A stretch of DNA of 44,177 nt from Paracoccaceae bacterium (GCA_029265455.1 JAJUJF010000005.1:1-44177), one strand, 5' to 3'; positions 23,535 to 33,508 are shown, counted from the stretch's first letter. Numbers and translations are program-made. The notes: a model not told the origin generated them from the sequence alone.

Positions 23535-24683
23535 TCAGGCGAGGCCGCCGGCGGCGAAATAGTCGCGCAGGATCCGGGCGTAGATTGCCTTCAGCGTGTG
23601 GATCTGCGCGACCTCCACCCGCTCGTCGACCTGGTGGATGGTCTTGCCGACCAGCCCGACCTCGACGACCGGGCAATGGTCCTTGATGAAACGCGCATCC
23701 GACGTGCCGCCCGAGGTCGAAAGCTCCGGCCGCCGGCCGGTCTCCGCCTCGACCGCGCCCGCGACGAGATCGACGAACGGTCCCGGCTCGACGAAGAAGG
23801 CGTCGCCCGACTGGTCGAAGGCCGCGGCGATGCCGATGCCGAACTCGGCCGCGACGAGGTCGGCCTCCTCCTCGATCCATTCGGCGAGGCTCTGGCCCGT
23901 GTGGGCATCGTTGTAGCGGATGTTGACCGTCGCCCGTGCCTCGGCCGGGATCACGTTGCTGGCGGAGTTGCCGGTGTCGACCGAGGTGATGGCAAGGCTC
24001 GACGGGTCGAAATGCGCCGTCCCCTCGTCGAGGGGACGGGCCGCGAGCCGGTCGAGGAGCCGAACGAGGCCCGTCAGCGGGTTCCGCGCCCGCTCCGGAT
24101 AGGCCGCATGCCCCTGCACGCCGTAGGCGCGCAGATAGACGGTGACCGAGCCGCGGCGGCCGATCTTCAGCATGTCGCCCATCGTCTCGTTGCAGGTGGG
24201 CTCGCCGACGAGGCAATGGTCCATCCGCTCGCCCTCGGCGTCCATCCAGTCGAGGATCGCCCGCGTCCCGTCGGTGGCGATCCCCTCCTCGTCGCCGGTC
24301 AGCGCGAGGATCACCGAGCCCGCGGGCGGGGTCTCGCGCACGAAATCGATCGCGGCGGCAACGAAGGCCGCGACCGCCGATTTCATGTCGGCCGCGCCCC
24401 GGCCCCATAGCTGGCCGTCCTCGATCACGCCGGCGAAGGGCGGGTGCTTCCACGCCGCCTCGTCGCCCGCCGGCACCACGTCGAGATGGCCGTTGAAGCC
24501 GAGCGCCGGCCCTGCCGTGCCCCAGCGCGCGTAGAGGTTCGGCACGCCGTTCCGGTCGGCGCGCCGCGTCATGAATCCGGCCGCCGCGAGCCGCTCCTCC
24601 AGGAGCGCGAGCGCCGCCTCCGCATCCGGTGTTACCGTGGGGCAGCGGACAAGCTCGACGGCAAGGGCGACGGGATCGGTCAT
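23535..24683 (-). CDS. dapE: Succinyl-diaminopimelate desuccinylase
   Basis: This 382-residue M20 metallopeptidase-family enzyme reads [20 protein letters not shown] at the N-terminus. It has the metal-binding [11 protein letters not shown] (His and Asp), [13 protein letters not shown], the catalytic and ligand Glu in TGDEEG and a later [12 protein letters not shown]. It releases succinate from N-succinyl-LL-DAP in lysine and peptidoglycan precursor synthesis. AAGGAGG upstream of the ATG supports the start. No other dap gene is in the window. Confidence 0.93.
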   Translation of the reverse strand: MTDPVALAVELVRCPTVTPDAEAALALLEERLAAAGFMTRRADRNGVPNLYARWGTAGPALGFNGHLDVVPAGDEAAWKHPPFAGVIEDGQLWGRGAADMKSAVAAFVAAAIDFVRETPPAGSVILALTGDEEGIATDGTRAILDWMDAEGERMDHCLVGEPTCNETMGDMLKIGRRGSVTVYLRAYGVQGHAAYPERARNPLTGLVRLLDRLAARPLDEGTAHFDPSSLAITSVDTGNSASNVIPAEARATVNIRYNDAHTGQSLAEWIEEEADLVAAEFGIGIAAAFDQSGDAFFVEPGPFVDLVAGAVEAETGRRPELSTSGGTSDARFIKDHCPVVEVGLVGKTIHQVDERVEVAQIHTLKAIYARILRDYFAAGGLA

Positions 24684-24860
24684 CGGAACCTCCTTCTCCG
24701 TTTTCCGGATTAGCGGCGGCGGGCGCAGCGGGCAACCCGCATGCGCCGCAGCCGGGCACGGGTTCCGGCCAAGTCACTGATCCCTCGTGACAACCCCGGC
24801 GGACGGCCTGCGGCCATGCGGGTGCTTGTCCCGGCCGACGGCTCCGGCTATCGAGCTGCC

Positions 24861-25493
24861 ATGCCGCTCCACCTTCTCCTCGACTTCGCCGGCGTCGCGG
24901 TCTTCGCAGCGACCGGGGCGCTCGCCGCCTCCCGCAAGGAGCTCGACCTCATCGGCTTCCTGTTTCTCGCCACCGCGACCGGGGTGGGCGGCGGCACCGT
25001 GCGCGACCTCATCCTCGGCGTGCCGGTGTTCTGGGTGCTGGAACCCACCTACATCCTCGTCTGCAGCATCGTTGCCGTGTTCGTCTTCTTCGGCGCGCCG
25101 ATGCTCGAATCGCGCTACAAGCTCCTGCTCTGGCTCGATGCCGTCGGCCTCGCAGCCTTCGCCGTCTTCGGCGCCTACAAGGGTCTTTCCGTCACCGGCT
25201 CGCAGGTGGTCGCGGTGGTGATGGGCGCGACGACCGCCACCTTCGGCGGCATCATGCGCGACGTGGTCGCGCGCGAACCTTCGGTCCTGCTGCGCCCGGA
25301 GATCTACGTGACCGCGGCCCTGGCCGGATCGCTTGCCTACATCCTCGCCCATGCCTTCGGCCTGACGGATCCGATCGCGGCGGGGGCGGGCTTCCTCGTG
25401 GCCTTCGGCGTCCGCAGCGGCGCACTCCTCTTCGGCTGGACCTTCCCGCGCTATCGTCCGGCTCCGGGACGGGACCCCAAGGACATTCCCTGA
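24861..25493 (+). CDS. TRIC/UPF0126-family membrane protein
   Basis: This 210-residue protein has seven predicted membrane segments arranged as two homologous halves. The repeat signatures are GVAVFAATGALAASRKELDLIG with GVGGGTVRDLILG in half one, and AAFAVFGAYKG with TATFGGIMRDVVAREPS in half two. UPF0126 proteins are bacterial relatives of TRIC trimeric cation channels. ATG 24861 is chosen because the conserved protein starts there; the track start at 24741 is within the dapE leader. It is followed by a GC hairpin and then the liv genes. Confidence 0.88.
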   Translation: MPLHLLLDFAGVAVFAATGALAASRKELDLIGFLFLATATGVGGGTVRDLILGVPVFWVLEPTYILVCSIVAVFVFFGAPMLESRYKLLLWLDAVGLAAFAVFGAYKGLSVTGSQVVAVVMGATTATFGGIMRDVVAREPSVLLRPEIYVTAALAGSLAYILAHAFGLTDPIAAGAGFLVAFGVRSGALLFGWTFPRYRPAPGRDPKDIP

Positions 25494-25589
25494 GAACCCG
25501 GCCGCTGTCCGGGCCGGCGGATGCCTCCTTCATGCCCGCGTCCGTTGTGACACACCCCGCGATGCGCCTCATGCGAATGTCTCGCAACC

Positions 25590-25621
25590 CGCTTTACAGG
25601 GTGCGACGGGCTCCTGTAGCG
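25590..25621. promoter_or_regulatory. Imperfect inverted repeat upstream of the liv operon
   Basis: CGCTTTACAGG and CCTGTAGCG are near-complementary arms separated by 12 nt. They end about 18 nt before the first ATPase start. This could be an operator or a leader hairpin. No regulator gene is adjacent. Confidence 0.3.
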
Positions 25622-25638
25622 TGGCCGCAGGTGGATGG

Positions 25639-26433
25639 ATGACGGACCGCCGCCCTCGGGCGGCAGGTGGGGAGGTCAGCATCGGTCAGGATGTGCTAGT
25701 TGCACGCGGACTGACGAGGGAGTTCAGCGGTTTCGTCGCGGTCGACGGGGTCGATCTCTCGGTCCGGAAGGAAAGCATCCATGCCCTGATTGGCCCCAAC
25801 GGCGCCGGCAAGACCACCTGTTTCAACCTTCTTACCCGGTTCCTCGAGCCCACGCGCGGCAGCATCGTCTATGACGGCCGTGACATCACGAGGATGGCGG
25901 CGGCCGATGTCGCGCGACTGGGGATGGTGCGCTCCTTCCAGATCTCGGCCGTCTTCCCGAACATGACGGCGTTGGAGAATGTCCGCATCGCCCTTCAGCG
26001 TGGCCGTGGCGACAGTTTCGATTTCTGGCGCTCCGACCGGGTCCTCTCGCGATACAACGACCGCGCGCTCGCGCTTCTCGACGAGGTGGGGCTGGGCGCC
26101 TTCGCCGGCACCGCGGCCTGGGCCCTTCCCTATGGCCGCAAGCGCGCGCTCGAGATCGCGACCACCCTCGCGCTCGAGCCGCAGATGCTGCTGCTCGACG
26201 AGCCGATGGCCGGCATGGCCCAGGAGGACATCGAGCGCATCTCCCAGCTCATCCGCCGCATCGCCAGGGGACGCACCATCCTGATGGTCGAGCACAATCT
26301 CTCCGTGGTCTCCAGTCTCTCCGACACGATCACCGTGCTCGCCCGCGGCAAGGTGCTGGCCGAAGGCGACTACGATGCCATCTCCCGCGACGAGCGGGTG
26401 ATCGAAGCCTATATCGGGGCTGCCCATGCCTGA
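25639..26433 (+). CDS. HAAT ABC transporter ATP-binding protein (LivG-like)
   Basis: This ~264-residue ATPase has Walker A GPNGAGKTT, a Q-loop in VRSFQISAVFPNMTALENV, a variant signature LPYGRKRALEIATTLALEP in place of LSGGQ, Walker B LLLDEP and the H-loop in LMVEHN. The MAGMAQEDIERI segment after Walker B is typical of LivG. It energises uptake by the LivHM permeases. The start is ATG 25639; GTG 25621 is an in-frame alternative. It overlaps the LivF-like gene by 8 nt and is the first gene of the operon. Confidence 0.92.
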   Translation: MTDRRPRAAGGEVSIGQDVLVARGLTREFSGFVAVDGVDLSVRKESIHALIGPNGAGKTTCFNLLTRFLEPTRGSIVYDGRDITRMAAADVARLGMVRSFQISAVFPNMTALENVRIALQRGRGDSFDFWRSDRVLSRYNDRALALLDEVGLGAFAGTAAWALPYGRKRALEIATTLALEPQMLLLDEPMAGMAQEDIERISQLIRRIARGRTILMVEHNLSVVSSLSDTITVLARGKVLAEGDYDAISRDERVIEAYIGAAHA

Positions 26434-27148
26434 AGCCGCGCGGCCCGGATCGCCGCTTCTCGCCGTCCGCGATCTCAACGGCTGGTACGGCGAAAGTCAT
26501 GTCCTGCACGGCGTCAGCTTCGACGTCGCCGAGGGTGAGGTCGTCACGCTTCTGGGGCGCAACGGCGCCGGCAAGACGACGACGCTGCTCGCGGTCATGG
26601 GCATGCTGGCAAGGCGCACGGGCTCCGTGATCTTCGCGGGGAAGGAGTTGATCGGCCTTCCCGCCCGCGCGATCGCGCGTATGGGCATCGCCATCGTGCC
26701 CGAGGAACGCGGCATCTTCGCGAGTCTCTCGGTCGAGGAGAACCTGATGCTGCCGCCGGTGGTGCGGCCGGGCGGTTTCAGCCGCGAGCAGATCTTCGAA
26801 CTCTTCCCCAACCTGCGCGAGCGGCTGGCAAGCCAGGGGACCAAGCTCTCGGGTGGCGAGCAGCAGATGCTGGCGATCGCCCGCATCCTCAGGACTGGCG
26901 CCCGGCTCCTCCTCCTCGACGAGCCGACCGAGGGGCTTGCGCCGGTGATCGTCCAGCAGATCGGCCGCACCATCGAGCGGCTGAAGGGCGAGGGTTTCAC
27001 CATCGTCCTCGTCGAGCAGAACTTCCGCTTCGCCGCGTCCCTCGCCGACCGCCACTATGTCGTCGACCAGGGCCGTGTCGTCGACACGATCCCGAACGCG
27101 GATCTCGAGCGCAACATGGGGAAACTGCACGCCTATCTCGGAGTTTGA
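26426..27148 (+). CDS. HAAT ABC transporter ATP-binding protein (LivF-like)
   Basis: This 240-residue ATPase has Walker A GRNGAGKTT, EERGIFASLSVEENL after the Q-loop, signature LSGGEQQMLAIARIL, Walker B LLLDEPTEGLAP and IVLVEQNF, all in the LivF pattern. It forms the second ATPase subunit of the branched-chain/aromatic amino acid type transporter. It begins within the end of the first ATPase gene and is followed 46 nt later by the binding protein, which has its own GGGAG site. Confidence 0.92.
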   Translation: MPEAARPGSPLLAVRDLNGWYGESHVLHGVSFDVAEGEVVTLLGRNGAGKTTTLLAVMGMLARRTGSVIFAGKELIGLPARAIARMGIAIVPEERGIFASLSVEENLMLPPVVRPGGFSREQIFELFPNLRERLASQGTKLSGGEQQMLAIARILRTGARLLLLDEPTEGLAPVIVQQIGRTIERLKGEGFTIVLVEQNFRFAASLADRHYVVDQGRVVDTIPNADLERNMGKLHAYLGV

Positions 27149-27194
27149 CCAGTAACGACCCGCCTGAAGGGCCGATCCAGGGAGACCGACCGGA

Positions 27195-28388
27195 ATGACA
27201 TTCTCACGTTTCGCACTACCCCTCGGGGCACTGCTCCTGGCAGGGGCGGCCCATGCCCAGGACATCAGGATCGGCGTGCTGAACGACCGTTCCGGCATCT
27301 ATGCCGACCTCGCGGGCCAGGGATCGGTCGTCGCCGCGCAGATGGCGGTCGAGGATTTCGGCGCCGAGGAGAAGGGGATCAACGTCTCGATCGTCTCCGC
27401 CGACCACCAGAACCGGCCCGACGTCGCCTCGACCATCGCCCGGCAGTGGTATGACGAGCAGGGCGTCGATGTCATCGTCGACGTGCCCACCTCGTCGGCC
27501 GCCCTCGCGGTGAGCGACATCACCCGCGAGAAGAACAGGATCTTCCTCGATTCCGGTGCCGGCACCACCGAGCTCACCGGCGAACAATGCTCGCCCAACA
27601 CCATCCACTGGACCTATGACACCTACGCGCTCGCCAACGGCACGGGCGGCGCCATGGTCGAGCAGGGCGGCACCAGCTGGTTCTTCATCACCGCCGACTA
27701 CGCCTTCGGCCATTCGCTCGAGGAGGAAACCATCGCCGTGGTCGAGGCGGCGGGCGGCGAGGTCCTCGGCACCGTGCGACATCCCTTCCCGGGCACCGAT
27801 TTCTCGTCCTTCCTGCTGCAGGCCCAATCCTCGGGCGCCGACGTCATCGGGCTGGCCAATGCCGGAGGCGACACGATCAACACGGTGAAACAGGCTGCCG
27901 AATTCGGCATCACCCAGGCCGGCCAGGACCTCGCAGGTCTCCTCATCTTCATCACCGACATCCACGCGCTCGGGCTCGAGACGGCGCAGGGGCTCGTGCT
28001 GACCGAGGCCTTCTACTGGGATCTCAACGACGATACCCGCGCCTGGTCGCAGCGGTTCGCCGAACGCCACGGCGGCGCCATGCCGACGATGGTGCATGCG
28101 GGCGTCTATTCCTCGGTCCTCCATTACCTCAAGGCGGTCGAGGCCACCGGTACCAAGGAAGCCGAGGCGGTCATGGCCGAGATGAAGGCGACCCCGACCG
28201 AGGACCCGCTCTTCGGCAAGGGCGAGGTCCGGGCCGACGGGCGCAAGATCCACGACATGTATCTCTTCCGGGTGAAGTCCCCCGACCAGTCCGAGGGGCC
28301 GTGGGACTACTACGAGACCATCGCCACCATCCCGGCGGAGCGCGCCTTCCGGCCGATGGAAGAGGGCGGCTGCCCGCTCGTCGAATAG
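27195..28388 (+). CDS. HAAT ABC transporter periplasmic substrate-binding protein
   Basis: The protein has 397 residues with a signal peptide (FALPLGALLLAGAAHA-QD). It has a type I periplasmic binding fold: IRIGVLNDRSGIYADLAGQG, IVDVPTSSAALAVSDI, FFITADYAFGHSLEEE and IGLANAGGDTINTVKQAAEFG. The TADYAFG pattern is shared with binding proteins for branched-chain and aromatic acids, so leucine-type amino acids are only one possible ligand. It lies inside a complete liv-type operon between the ATPase pair and the permease pair. Confidence 0.9.
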   Translation: MTFSRFALPLGALLLAGAAHAQDIRIGVLNDRSGIYADLAGQGSVVAAQMAVEDFGAEEKGINVSIVSADHQNRPDVASTIARQWYDEQGVDVIVDVPTSSAALAVSDITREKNRIFLDSGAGTTELTGEQCSPNTIHWTYDTYALANGTGGAMVEQGGTSWFFITADYAFGHSLEEETIAVVEAAGGEVLGTVRHPFPGTDFSSFLLQAQSSGADVIGLANAGGDTINTVKQAAEFGITQAGQDLAGLLIFITDIHALGLETAQGLVLTEAFYWDLNDDTRAWSQRFAERHGGAMPTMVHAGVYSSVLHYLKAVEATGTKEAEAVMAEMKATPTEDPLFGKGEVRADGRKIHDMYLFRVKSPDQSEGPWDYYETIATIPAERAFRPMEEGGCPLVE

Positions 28389-28459
28389 ATTCCTCCCTCC
28401 CGGCGCGTGGCTCTCCCGCCGCGCGCCGCAGTTCCCGGCTTCCCGAAGGTCCCACCCCC

Positions 28460-29347
28460 ATGTTCGAGCTCCTCGGCATTCCCCCGCAGGCCCTCTTCGG
28501 CCAGCTCCTGCTCGGGCTGATCAACGGGTCGTTCTACGCGCTCCTGAGCCTCGGTCTCGCGGTGATCTTCGGCCTGCTCAACATCATCAACTTCGCGCAT
28601 GGCGCCCTCTACATGATGGGCGCCTTCGTCGCCTGGATGCTGCTGAACTACCTCGGGATCGGCTACTGGCCGGCGCTGATCCTCGCGCCGCTCGCCGTCG
28701 GGATCTTCGGCATGGTGATCGAGCGGCTGATGATCGCGCGGCTCTACCATCTCGACCATCTCTACGGCCTCCTGCTGACCTTCGGGCTTGCGCTGATCAT
28801 CCAGGGGCTGTTCCGCAACGAATACGGCATCTCCGGTCTGCCCTACCAGATCCCCACCCAGCTCGCCGGCGGCCAGAATCTCGGCTTCATGTTCCTGCCG
28901 AACTACCGCGCCTGGGTGGTGGTCGCCTCGCTGCTCGTCTGTTTCGGCACCTGGTTCATGATCGAGAAGACCCGGCTCGGCGCCCTTCTTCGCGCCGCGA
29001 CCGAGAACCCCGCCCTTGTCGGCGCCTTCGGCATCAACGTGCCGCGGCTGATCACGCTCACCTACGGATTCGGCGTGGCACTCGCCGCCTTTGCCGGCGT
29101 CCTCGCCGCGCCGATCTACTCGGTGAACCCGAACATGGGCGCCGATCTCATCATCGTCGTCTTCGCCGTCGTCGTCATTGGCGGCATGGGCTCGATCCTC
29201 GGCTCCATCGTCACCGGCTTCGGCCTCGGCCTCGTCGAGGGACTGACCCGCGTCTTCTACCCGGAGGGCTCCGCCGTCGTGATCTTCGTCATCATGGCCA
29301 TCGTGCTGCTGGTGAAACCGGCCGGCCTCTTCGGGAGGGCCGCCTGA
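28460..29347 (+). CDS. HAAT ABC transporter permease (LivH-like)
   Basis: This 295-residue inner-membrane permease has the LivH signatures LLGLINGSFYALLSLGLAVI, FGLLNIINFAHGALYMMGA, TFGLALIIQGLFRNEYG and a late VVVIGGMGSILGSIVTGFGL. It forms the translocation channel with LivM. ATG 28460 lies at the normal N-terminus. The stop overlaps the livM start by 1 nt (TGATG). Confidence 0.92.
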   Translation: MFELLGIPPQALFGQLLLGLINGSFYALLSLGLAVIFGLLNIINFAHGALYMMGAFVAWMLLNYLGIGYWPALILAPLAVGIFGMVIERLMIARLYHLDHLYGLLLTFGLALIIQGLFRNEYGISGLPYQIPTQLAGGQNLGFMFLPNYRAWVVVASLLVCFGTWFMIEKTRLGALLRAATENPALVGAFGINVPRLITLTYGFGVALAAFAGVLAAPIYSVNPNMGADLIIVVFAVVVIGGMGSILGSIVTGFGLGLVEGLTRVFYPEGSAVVIFVIMAIVLLVKPAGLFGRAA

Positions 29348-30330
29348 TGGTCACGGGACCCGAAACCGCCCCCGCCGGCATCAGCGTCCCCGTCACCGCC
29401 ACCGGAGCGGCGCGGCTGCATCTGGCGATCTTCGCCGTGGCGCTCGCGCTTGCGCTGGCCGCGCCGTTCTTCCTCTATCCCGTCTTCCTGATGAAGGTGC
29501 TGTGCTTCGCGCTGTTCGCCTCCGCCTTCAATCTCCTGCTCGGTTACGGCGGGCTGCTCTCCTTCGGCCATGCCGCCTATTTCGGCTCGGCAAGCTATGT
29601 CGCCGCCCATGCCGCCAAGGTCTGGGGCCTGACGCCCGAACTCGCGATCCTGCTCGGCACCGGGGCGGCCGCCGTCCTCGGCGTCGTCTTCGGCGCCCTC
29701 GCCATCCGCCGCCAGGGCATCTATTTCGCGATGGTGACGCTCGCCTTCGCGCAAATGGTCTATTTCTTCTCGCTCCAGGCGCCCTTCACCGGCGGCGAGG
29801 ACGGCATCCAGTCGGTGCCGCGCGGCCGGCTCTTCGGGATGATCAGCCTCGGGCCCGACATCAACCTCTACTTCTTCGTCCTCGCGATCGTCGTCGGCGG
29901 GCTCCTCCTGATCTACCGGATCATCCATTCTCCCTTCGGCCAGGTGCTGAAGGCGATCCGCGACAACGAGCCGCGCGCGGTGTCGCTCGGCTACCGCGCG
30001 AACCGCTACAAGCTCGCGGTGTTCGTGATGTCGGCGACGCTGGCCGGGCTTGCCGGCGCCACGAAGGCGCTGGTCTTCCAGCTCGCATCGCTGACGGATG
30101 TCTACTGGACGATGTCCGGCGAGGTGGTGCTGATCACGCTTCTCGGCGGCATGGGCACCGTCTTCGGCCCGATCGTCGGCGCCGCGATCGTCGTCACCAT
30201 GCAGAACTATTTCGCCGGTTTCGGAGCGTGGGTGACGGTGATCCAGGGCACGATCTTCGTCATCGGCGTGCTGCTCTTCCGCGAAGGCGTCGTCGGCATC
30301 CTCGCGCGCTGGCTGCGCAGGCCGCTATAG
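29347..30330 (+). CDS. HAAT ABC transporter permease (LivM-like)
   Basis: This 327-residue permease has the LivM signatures FNLLLGYGGLLSFGHAAYFG, AIRRQGIYFAMVTLAFAQM, HSPFGQVLKAIRDNEPRA and TLLGGMGTVFGPIVGAA. About ten membrane segments are visible. It is coupled to LivH by a 1-nt overlap and ends the five-gene transporter operon. The ferredoxin gene follows after a 117-bp gap with its own possible promoter. Confidence 0.92.
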   Translation: MVTGPETAPAGISVPVTATGAARLHLAIFAVALALALAAPFFLYPVFLMKVLCFALFASAFNLLLGYGGLLSFGHAAYFGSASYVAAHAAKVWGLTPELAILLGTGAAAVLGVVFGALAIRRQGIYFAMVTLAFAQMVYFFSLQAPFTGGEDGIQSVPRGRLFGMISLGPDINLYFFVLAIVVGGLLLIYRIIHSPFGQVLKAIRDNEPRAVSLGYRANRYKLAVFVMSATLAGLAGATKALVFQLASLTDVYWTMSGEVVLITLLGGMGTVFGPIVGAAIVVTMQNYFAGFGAWVTVIQGTIFVIGVLLFREGVVGILARWLRRPL

Positions 30331-30771
<441 letters not shown>

Positions 30772-30804
30772 ACCCGCGCGCAGGCCTTCCCGAGGACCCG
30801 GCCC

Positions 30805-30895
30805 AAGCCGCGTTAACACTCGGGTAGGTTCTGATTACCCAAGATCTTCAATGACTTGATGGGGTTTTCACGCGTGGGCGCCTTCCGCCCACGGT
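30805..30895 (+). repeat. Repeated ~90-bp intergenic element, copy 2
   Basis: This plus-strand copy pairs with 215-304 on the minus strand, so the two are inverted relative to each other, about 30.5 kb apart. It starts AAGC, then GTTAACAC, GGGTAGG and TGATT, and ends with the CGTGGGCG-CCTTC-CGCCCACG hairpin (30873-30893). The middle ~25 nt is poorly conserved. It fills almost the whole gap between the convergent ferredoxin and folE2 genes. The hairpin could end both transcripts, but terminator function alone would not explain conservation of the 5' blocks. Confidence 0.8.
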
Positions 30896-30897
30896 GC

Positions 30898-32010
30898 TCA
30901 GCCCACGTGGTAGAGCGTGTCGAACAGCCGCGGATCGTAGCTGAGCTGCCGGAAGGTCTCGCCCTTCGTCAGGATCGAGACCGCGTCGTGGGAGTGGAGC
31001 GATTCCTGATGGCTCGCCACCACCCGGAAGTCGCCGACCCTCGGCTCCGCCTCCAGCGCCTTGCACAGGAGCCGCACCGCATCCTCGACGAAGATCGCGT
31101 TCGACGCGTTGAGCTCGCCGAAGGCCTGCTCGTCCTCGCGCTTGACCATGACCTGCGTCTCGGTCGGGATCGCCTGCCGGCATAGTTCGATCAGGTCCTC
31201 GAACCACAGGACCTTGCCGCTCGCGACCTCCACCGAGACCCGCGCCACCGACCGCTGCGAATGCGGTGTCGCGATCTGGCCCCGCACCGTCCGGGCATGT
31301 TCCGCCAGTTCGAGCGAACAGGGGCAGGTCGAGGAATAGACATAGTCGAGATGGATGATCCGCCGGGTCTCCCCCTCGGTCTTCAGCATCTCGAGCGCGA
31401 TGTTGTAATACTGGTAGCCCTCGAGCCCGGAGCGCAGCGAGCGCAGCATCATCGGGTAGCGAAGCCGCATCTGGATGCGGGCGTCGTAGCTCTCGAGATC
31501 GGCGAGATACGAGGTGAGCACCGCGTCGATCACCTCGAAGGAGAACCGTTCCTCGGCATGGCGATAGAAGGACCGCATGATGCGGCTCATGTTGATGCCC
31601 TTCTTGTTCGCCTCGAGCGAGACCGAACCGGTGACCGAGGTCTCGAGCGTAACGTCGTCGCCGTCACGGGTCTGGAAGCGGATCGGCAGCCGGAAGTTCG
31701 AGATGCCGACATGCTGGATCTCGGCCTTGGCTCCCTTGATGAGGCTCTCCGGACCGTTCTGCAGGTCGGGAAGTGACGCGAGATAGCCGGGATCGACCCG
31801 GAAATCATGCGGATATTCGCGCTTGAGCGCCGGTCCGGGCGCAGACCCGCCGATGAGCGTCGAGAGGTTGCGCGCGGCATCGCCGCTCGCCTCGTCTCCC
31901 GCCCAGGCAAGAACCACCCGCATTGCCGCCTCTGCCTCCGCGCGCGTGGGCAGGTCCTGCCGCTCCTCGGCGCAGGCGTCGGGGGCGATGGTGGGGCTGA
32001 CCATGTTCAT
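30898..32010 (-). CDS. folE2: GTP cyclohydrolase FolE2 (type IB)
   Basis: This 370-residue enzyme makes 7,8-dihydroneopterin triphosphate from GTP, the first step of folate synthesis. The family signature SSTCPCSLELAEHA carries the catalytic Cys. ATPHSQRS and the long tunnel-fold segments also match FolE2. FolE2 can use metals other than zinc, and in some bacteria it is induced by Zur on zinc limitation. ATG 32010 has AAGGGAAG upstream; the ORF-track start at 32034 is less likely. The leader contains a GGTTGCAACC palindrome; no typical Zur box was seen. Confidence 0.92.
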   Translation of the reverse strand: MNMVSPTIAPDACAEERQDLPTRAEAEAAMRVVLAWAGDEASGDAARNLSTLIGGSAPGPALKREYPHDFRVDPGYLASLPDLQNGPESLIKGAKAEIQHVGISNFRLPIRFQTRDGDDVTLETSVTGSVSLEANKKGINMSRIMRSFYRHAEERFSFEVIDAVLTSYLADLESYDARIQMRLRYPMMLRSLRSGLEGYQYYNIALEMLKTEGETRRIIHLDYVYSSTCPCSLELAEHARTVRGQIATPHSQRSVARVSVEVASGKVLWFEDLIELCRQAIPTETQVMVKREDEQAFGELNASNAIFVEDAVRLLCKALEAEPRVGDFRVVASHQESLHSHDAVSILTKGETFRQLSYDPRLFDTLYHVG

Positions 32011-32082
32011 CGGGCGCTTCCCTTCGATTCTCACGCGCGCGTCGCTATCTGGTACATCCAGCCGGAAATTGAAGGGTCTAGT

Positions 32083-32092
32083 GGTTGCAACC
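32083..32092. promoter_or_regulatory. Palindrome in the folE2 leader
   Basis: GGTTGCAACC is a perfect 10-bp palindrome 73 bp upstream of the folE2 start codon, within a locally AT-richer stretch. It could be an operator half or core. The rest of this 162-bp gap shows no clear promoter. Confidence 0.3.
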
Positions 32093-32172
32093 TTCCGTCA
32101 ACATCCGACGATAGCATCAATCGGCTCCGTTCCACGTGGGAATTCACGGACGGGCCGCGCGTCCTTTCCTTC

Positions 32173-33354
32173 TCAGATGGCGTCGAGCGCCTGACGGAAA
32201 TCCGCAATCAGGTCGGCGGCATCCTCGAGCCCGACCGAAATCCGTACCATCCCGTCGCCGATGCCGATGGCGGCGCGGCTCTCCGGTGTCAGCCGCTGGT
32301 GGGTGGTGGTCGCGGGATGGGTCACGATCGTGCGAGCATCCCCGAGATTGTTGGAGATGAGCGCGATATCGAGGCCGTCGAGGAAGCGGAACGCGCCCTG
32401 CTTGCCGCCCCTGACGACGATCGTGAGCATCGTGCCCCCGGTCTCCATCTGCCGCGCCGCGAGCTCGCGCTGCGGAAAATCCGGCAGTCCCGGATAGATC
32501 ACCCGCTCCACCGCCGGATGCTCGGCAAGTGCCTCGGCGATCCGTGCCGCCGATTCCGCCTGCGCGCGGCAGCGCAGGTCGAGCGTCTCGAGCCCCTTCA
32601 GCATCACCCAGGCGGTGAACGGGCTCATCGATCCGCCGGTATGCTTGATATAGGGCTCGAACGTGCCCCGGATGAAATCGCGGGTGCCGAGCACGATCCC
32701 GCCCAGCGTGCGGCCCTGGCCGTCGATATGCTTCGTCGCCGAATAGATCACCACGTCGGCGCCGAGGTCGAGGCTGCGCTGGAAGACCGGCGTGGCGAAG
32801 ACATTGTCGACCACCACCTTCGCTCCGACCCGGTGCGCGATCTCGGCAACTCCGGCGATGTCGATGATCTCGAGGGTCGGATTGGCGATCGCCTCGAAGA
32901 AGACGAGCTTCGTGTCCTCGCGCACTGCCGCCCGCCACTGGTCGAGGTCCGTGCCGTCGACGAAGCTCACCTCGACCCCGAAACGCGGCAGCAGCGTCTC
33001 GACGTTGTAGAGGCAACTCCCGAAGAGCGCCTTCGACGAGACGATGTGATCCCCCGCCTTCAGCCCGCTGAACAGCGTGGCGCTGACCGCGGCCATTCCC
33101 GAAGCGGTGGCGAAGGCGTCCTCCGACCCCTCGAGGAGGGCCATCCGTTCCTCGAACATCCGTACCGTCGGGTTGCCGTACCGGGCATAGACGAACTCGT
33201 CGGGGCCGGATTCGATGAACCGCTGCTCCGCGGTCGCGGCATCCGGGTAGACGAAGCTCTGGGTGAGAAAGATCGCTTCGGACATCTCGCCGTAATGGCT
33301 GCGCCGGGTGCCGCCATGCACGAGCAGCGTGCGGGGATGCCGCTTGTCGCTCAT
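32173..33354 (-). CDS. metZ: O-succinylhomoserine sulfhydrylase
   Basis: This 393-residue PLP enzyme belongs to the Cys/Met metabolism family. The PLP lysine is in VVIYSATKHIDGQGR, and VYARYGNPTVRMFEERMALLE and FVDGTDLDQW are also conserved. The MetZ branch makes homocysteine directly from O-succinylhomoserine and sulfide. ATG 33354 follows AGGGGAAAGGA; the track start at 33381 lies upstream of this site. A good promoter lies about 35 nt upstream. I looked for a SAM-II riboswitch, known before some alphaproteobacterial metZ genes, and the leader is too short to hold one. Confidence 0.9.
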   Translation of the reverse strand: MSDKRHPRTLLVHGGTRRSHYGEMSEAIFLTQSFVYPDAATAEQRFIESGPDEFVYARYGNPTVRMFEERMALLEGSEDAFATASGMAAVSATLFSGLKAGDHIVSSKALFGSCLYNVETLLPRFGVEVSFVDGTDLDQWRAAVREDTKLVFFEAIANPTLEIIDIAGVAEIAHRVGAKVVVDNVFATPVFQRSLDLGADVVIYSATKHIDGQGRTLGGIVLGTRDFIRGTFEPYIKHTGGSMSPFTAWVMLKGLETLDLRCRAQAESAARIAEALAEHPAVERVIYPGLPDFPQRELAARQMETGGTMLTIVVRGGKQGAFRFLDGLDIALISNNLGDARTIVTHPATTTHQRLTPESRAAIGIGDGMVRISVGLEDAADLIADFRQALDAI

Positions 33355-33386
33355 TCCTTTCCCCTCGGATGATCCGCTCACCGCCG

Positions 33387-33414
33387 TCTATACGGCGACT
33401 CCCGGCAGGGTCAA
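33387..33414 (-). promoter_or_regulatory. Promoter of metZ
   Basis: On the minus strand TTGACC (33409-33414) and TATAGA (33387-33392) are 16 nt apart. Transcription would begin close to the start codon at 33354, leaving a leader of about 25 nt. Confidence 0.6.
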
Positions 33415-33508
33415 TGCCGCCGCCAGGGGGAGGAGCCGGAGGCGGGGGTTGAACCCGCGCCGGTCAGGGGCAAGTCTCCTCGGGAACGAGCAGAAGCGGA
33501 GGGGACCC

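Noticed and set aside
33355-33508. SAM-II riboswitch upstream of metZ
   Set aside because: The promoter lies so close to the start codon that the leader is about 25 nt, and no pseudoknot-forming sequence was seen.
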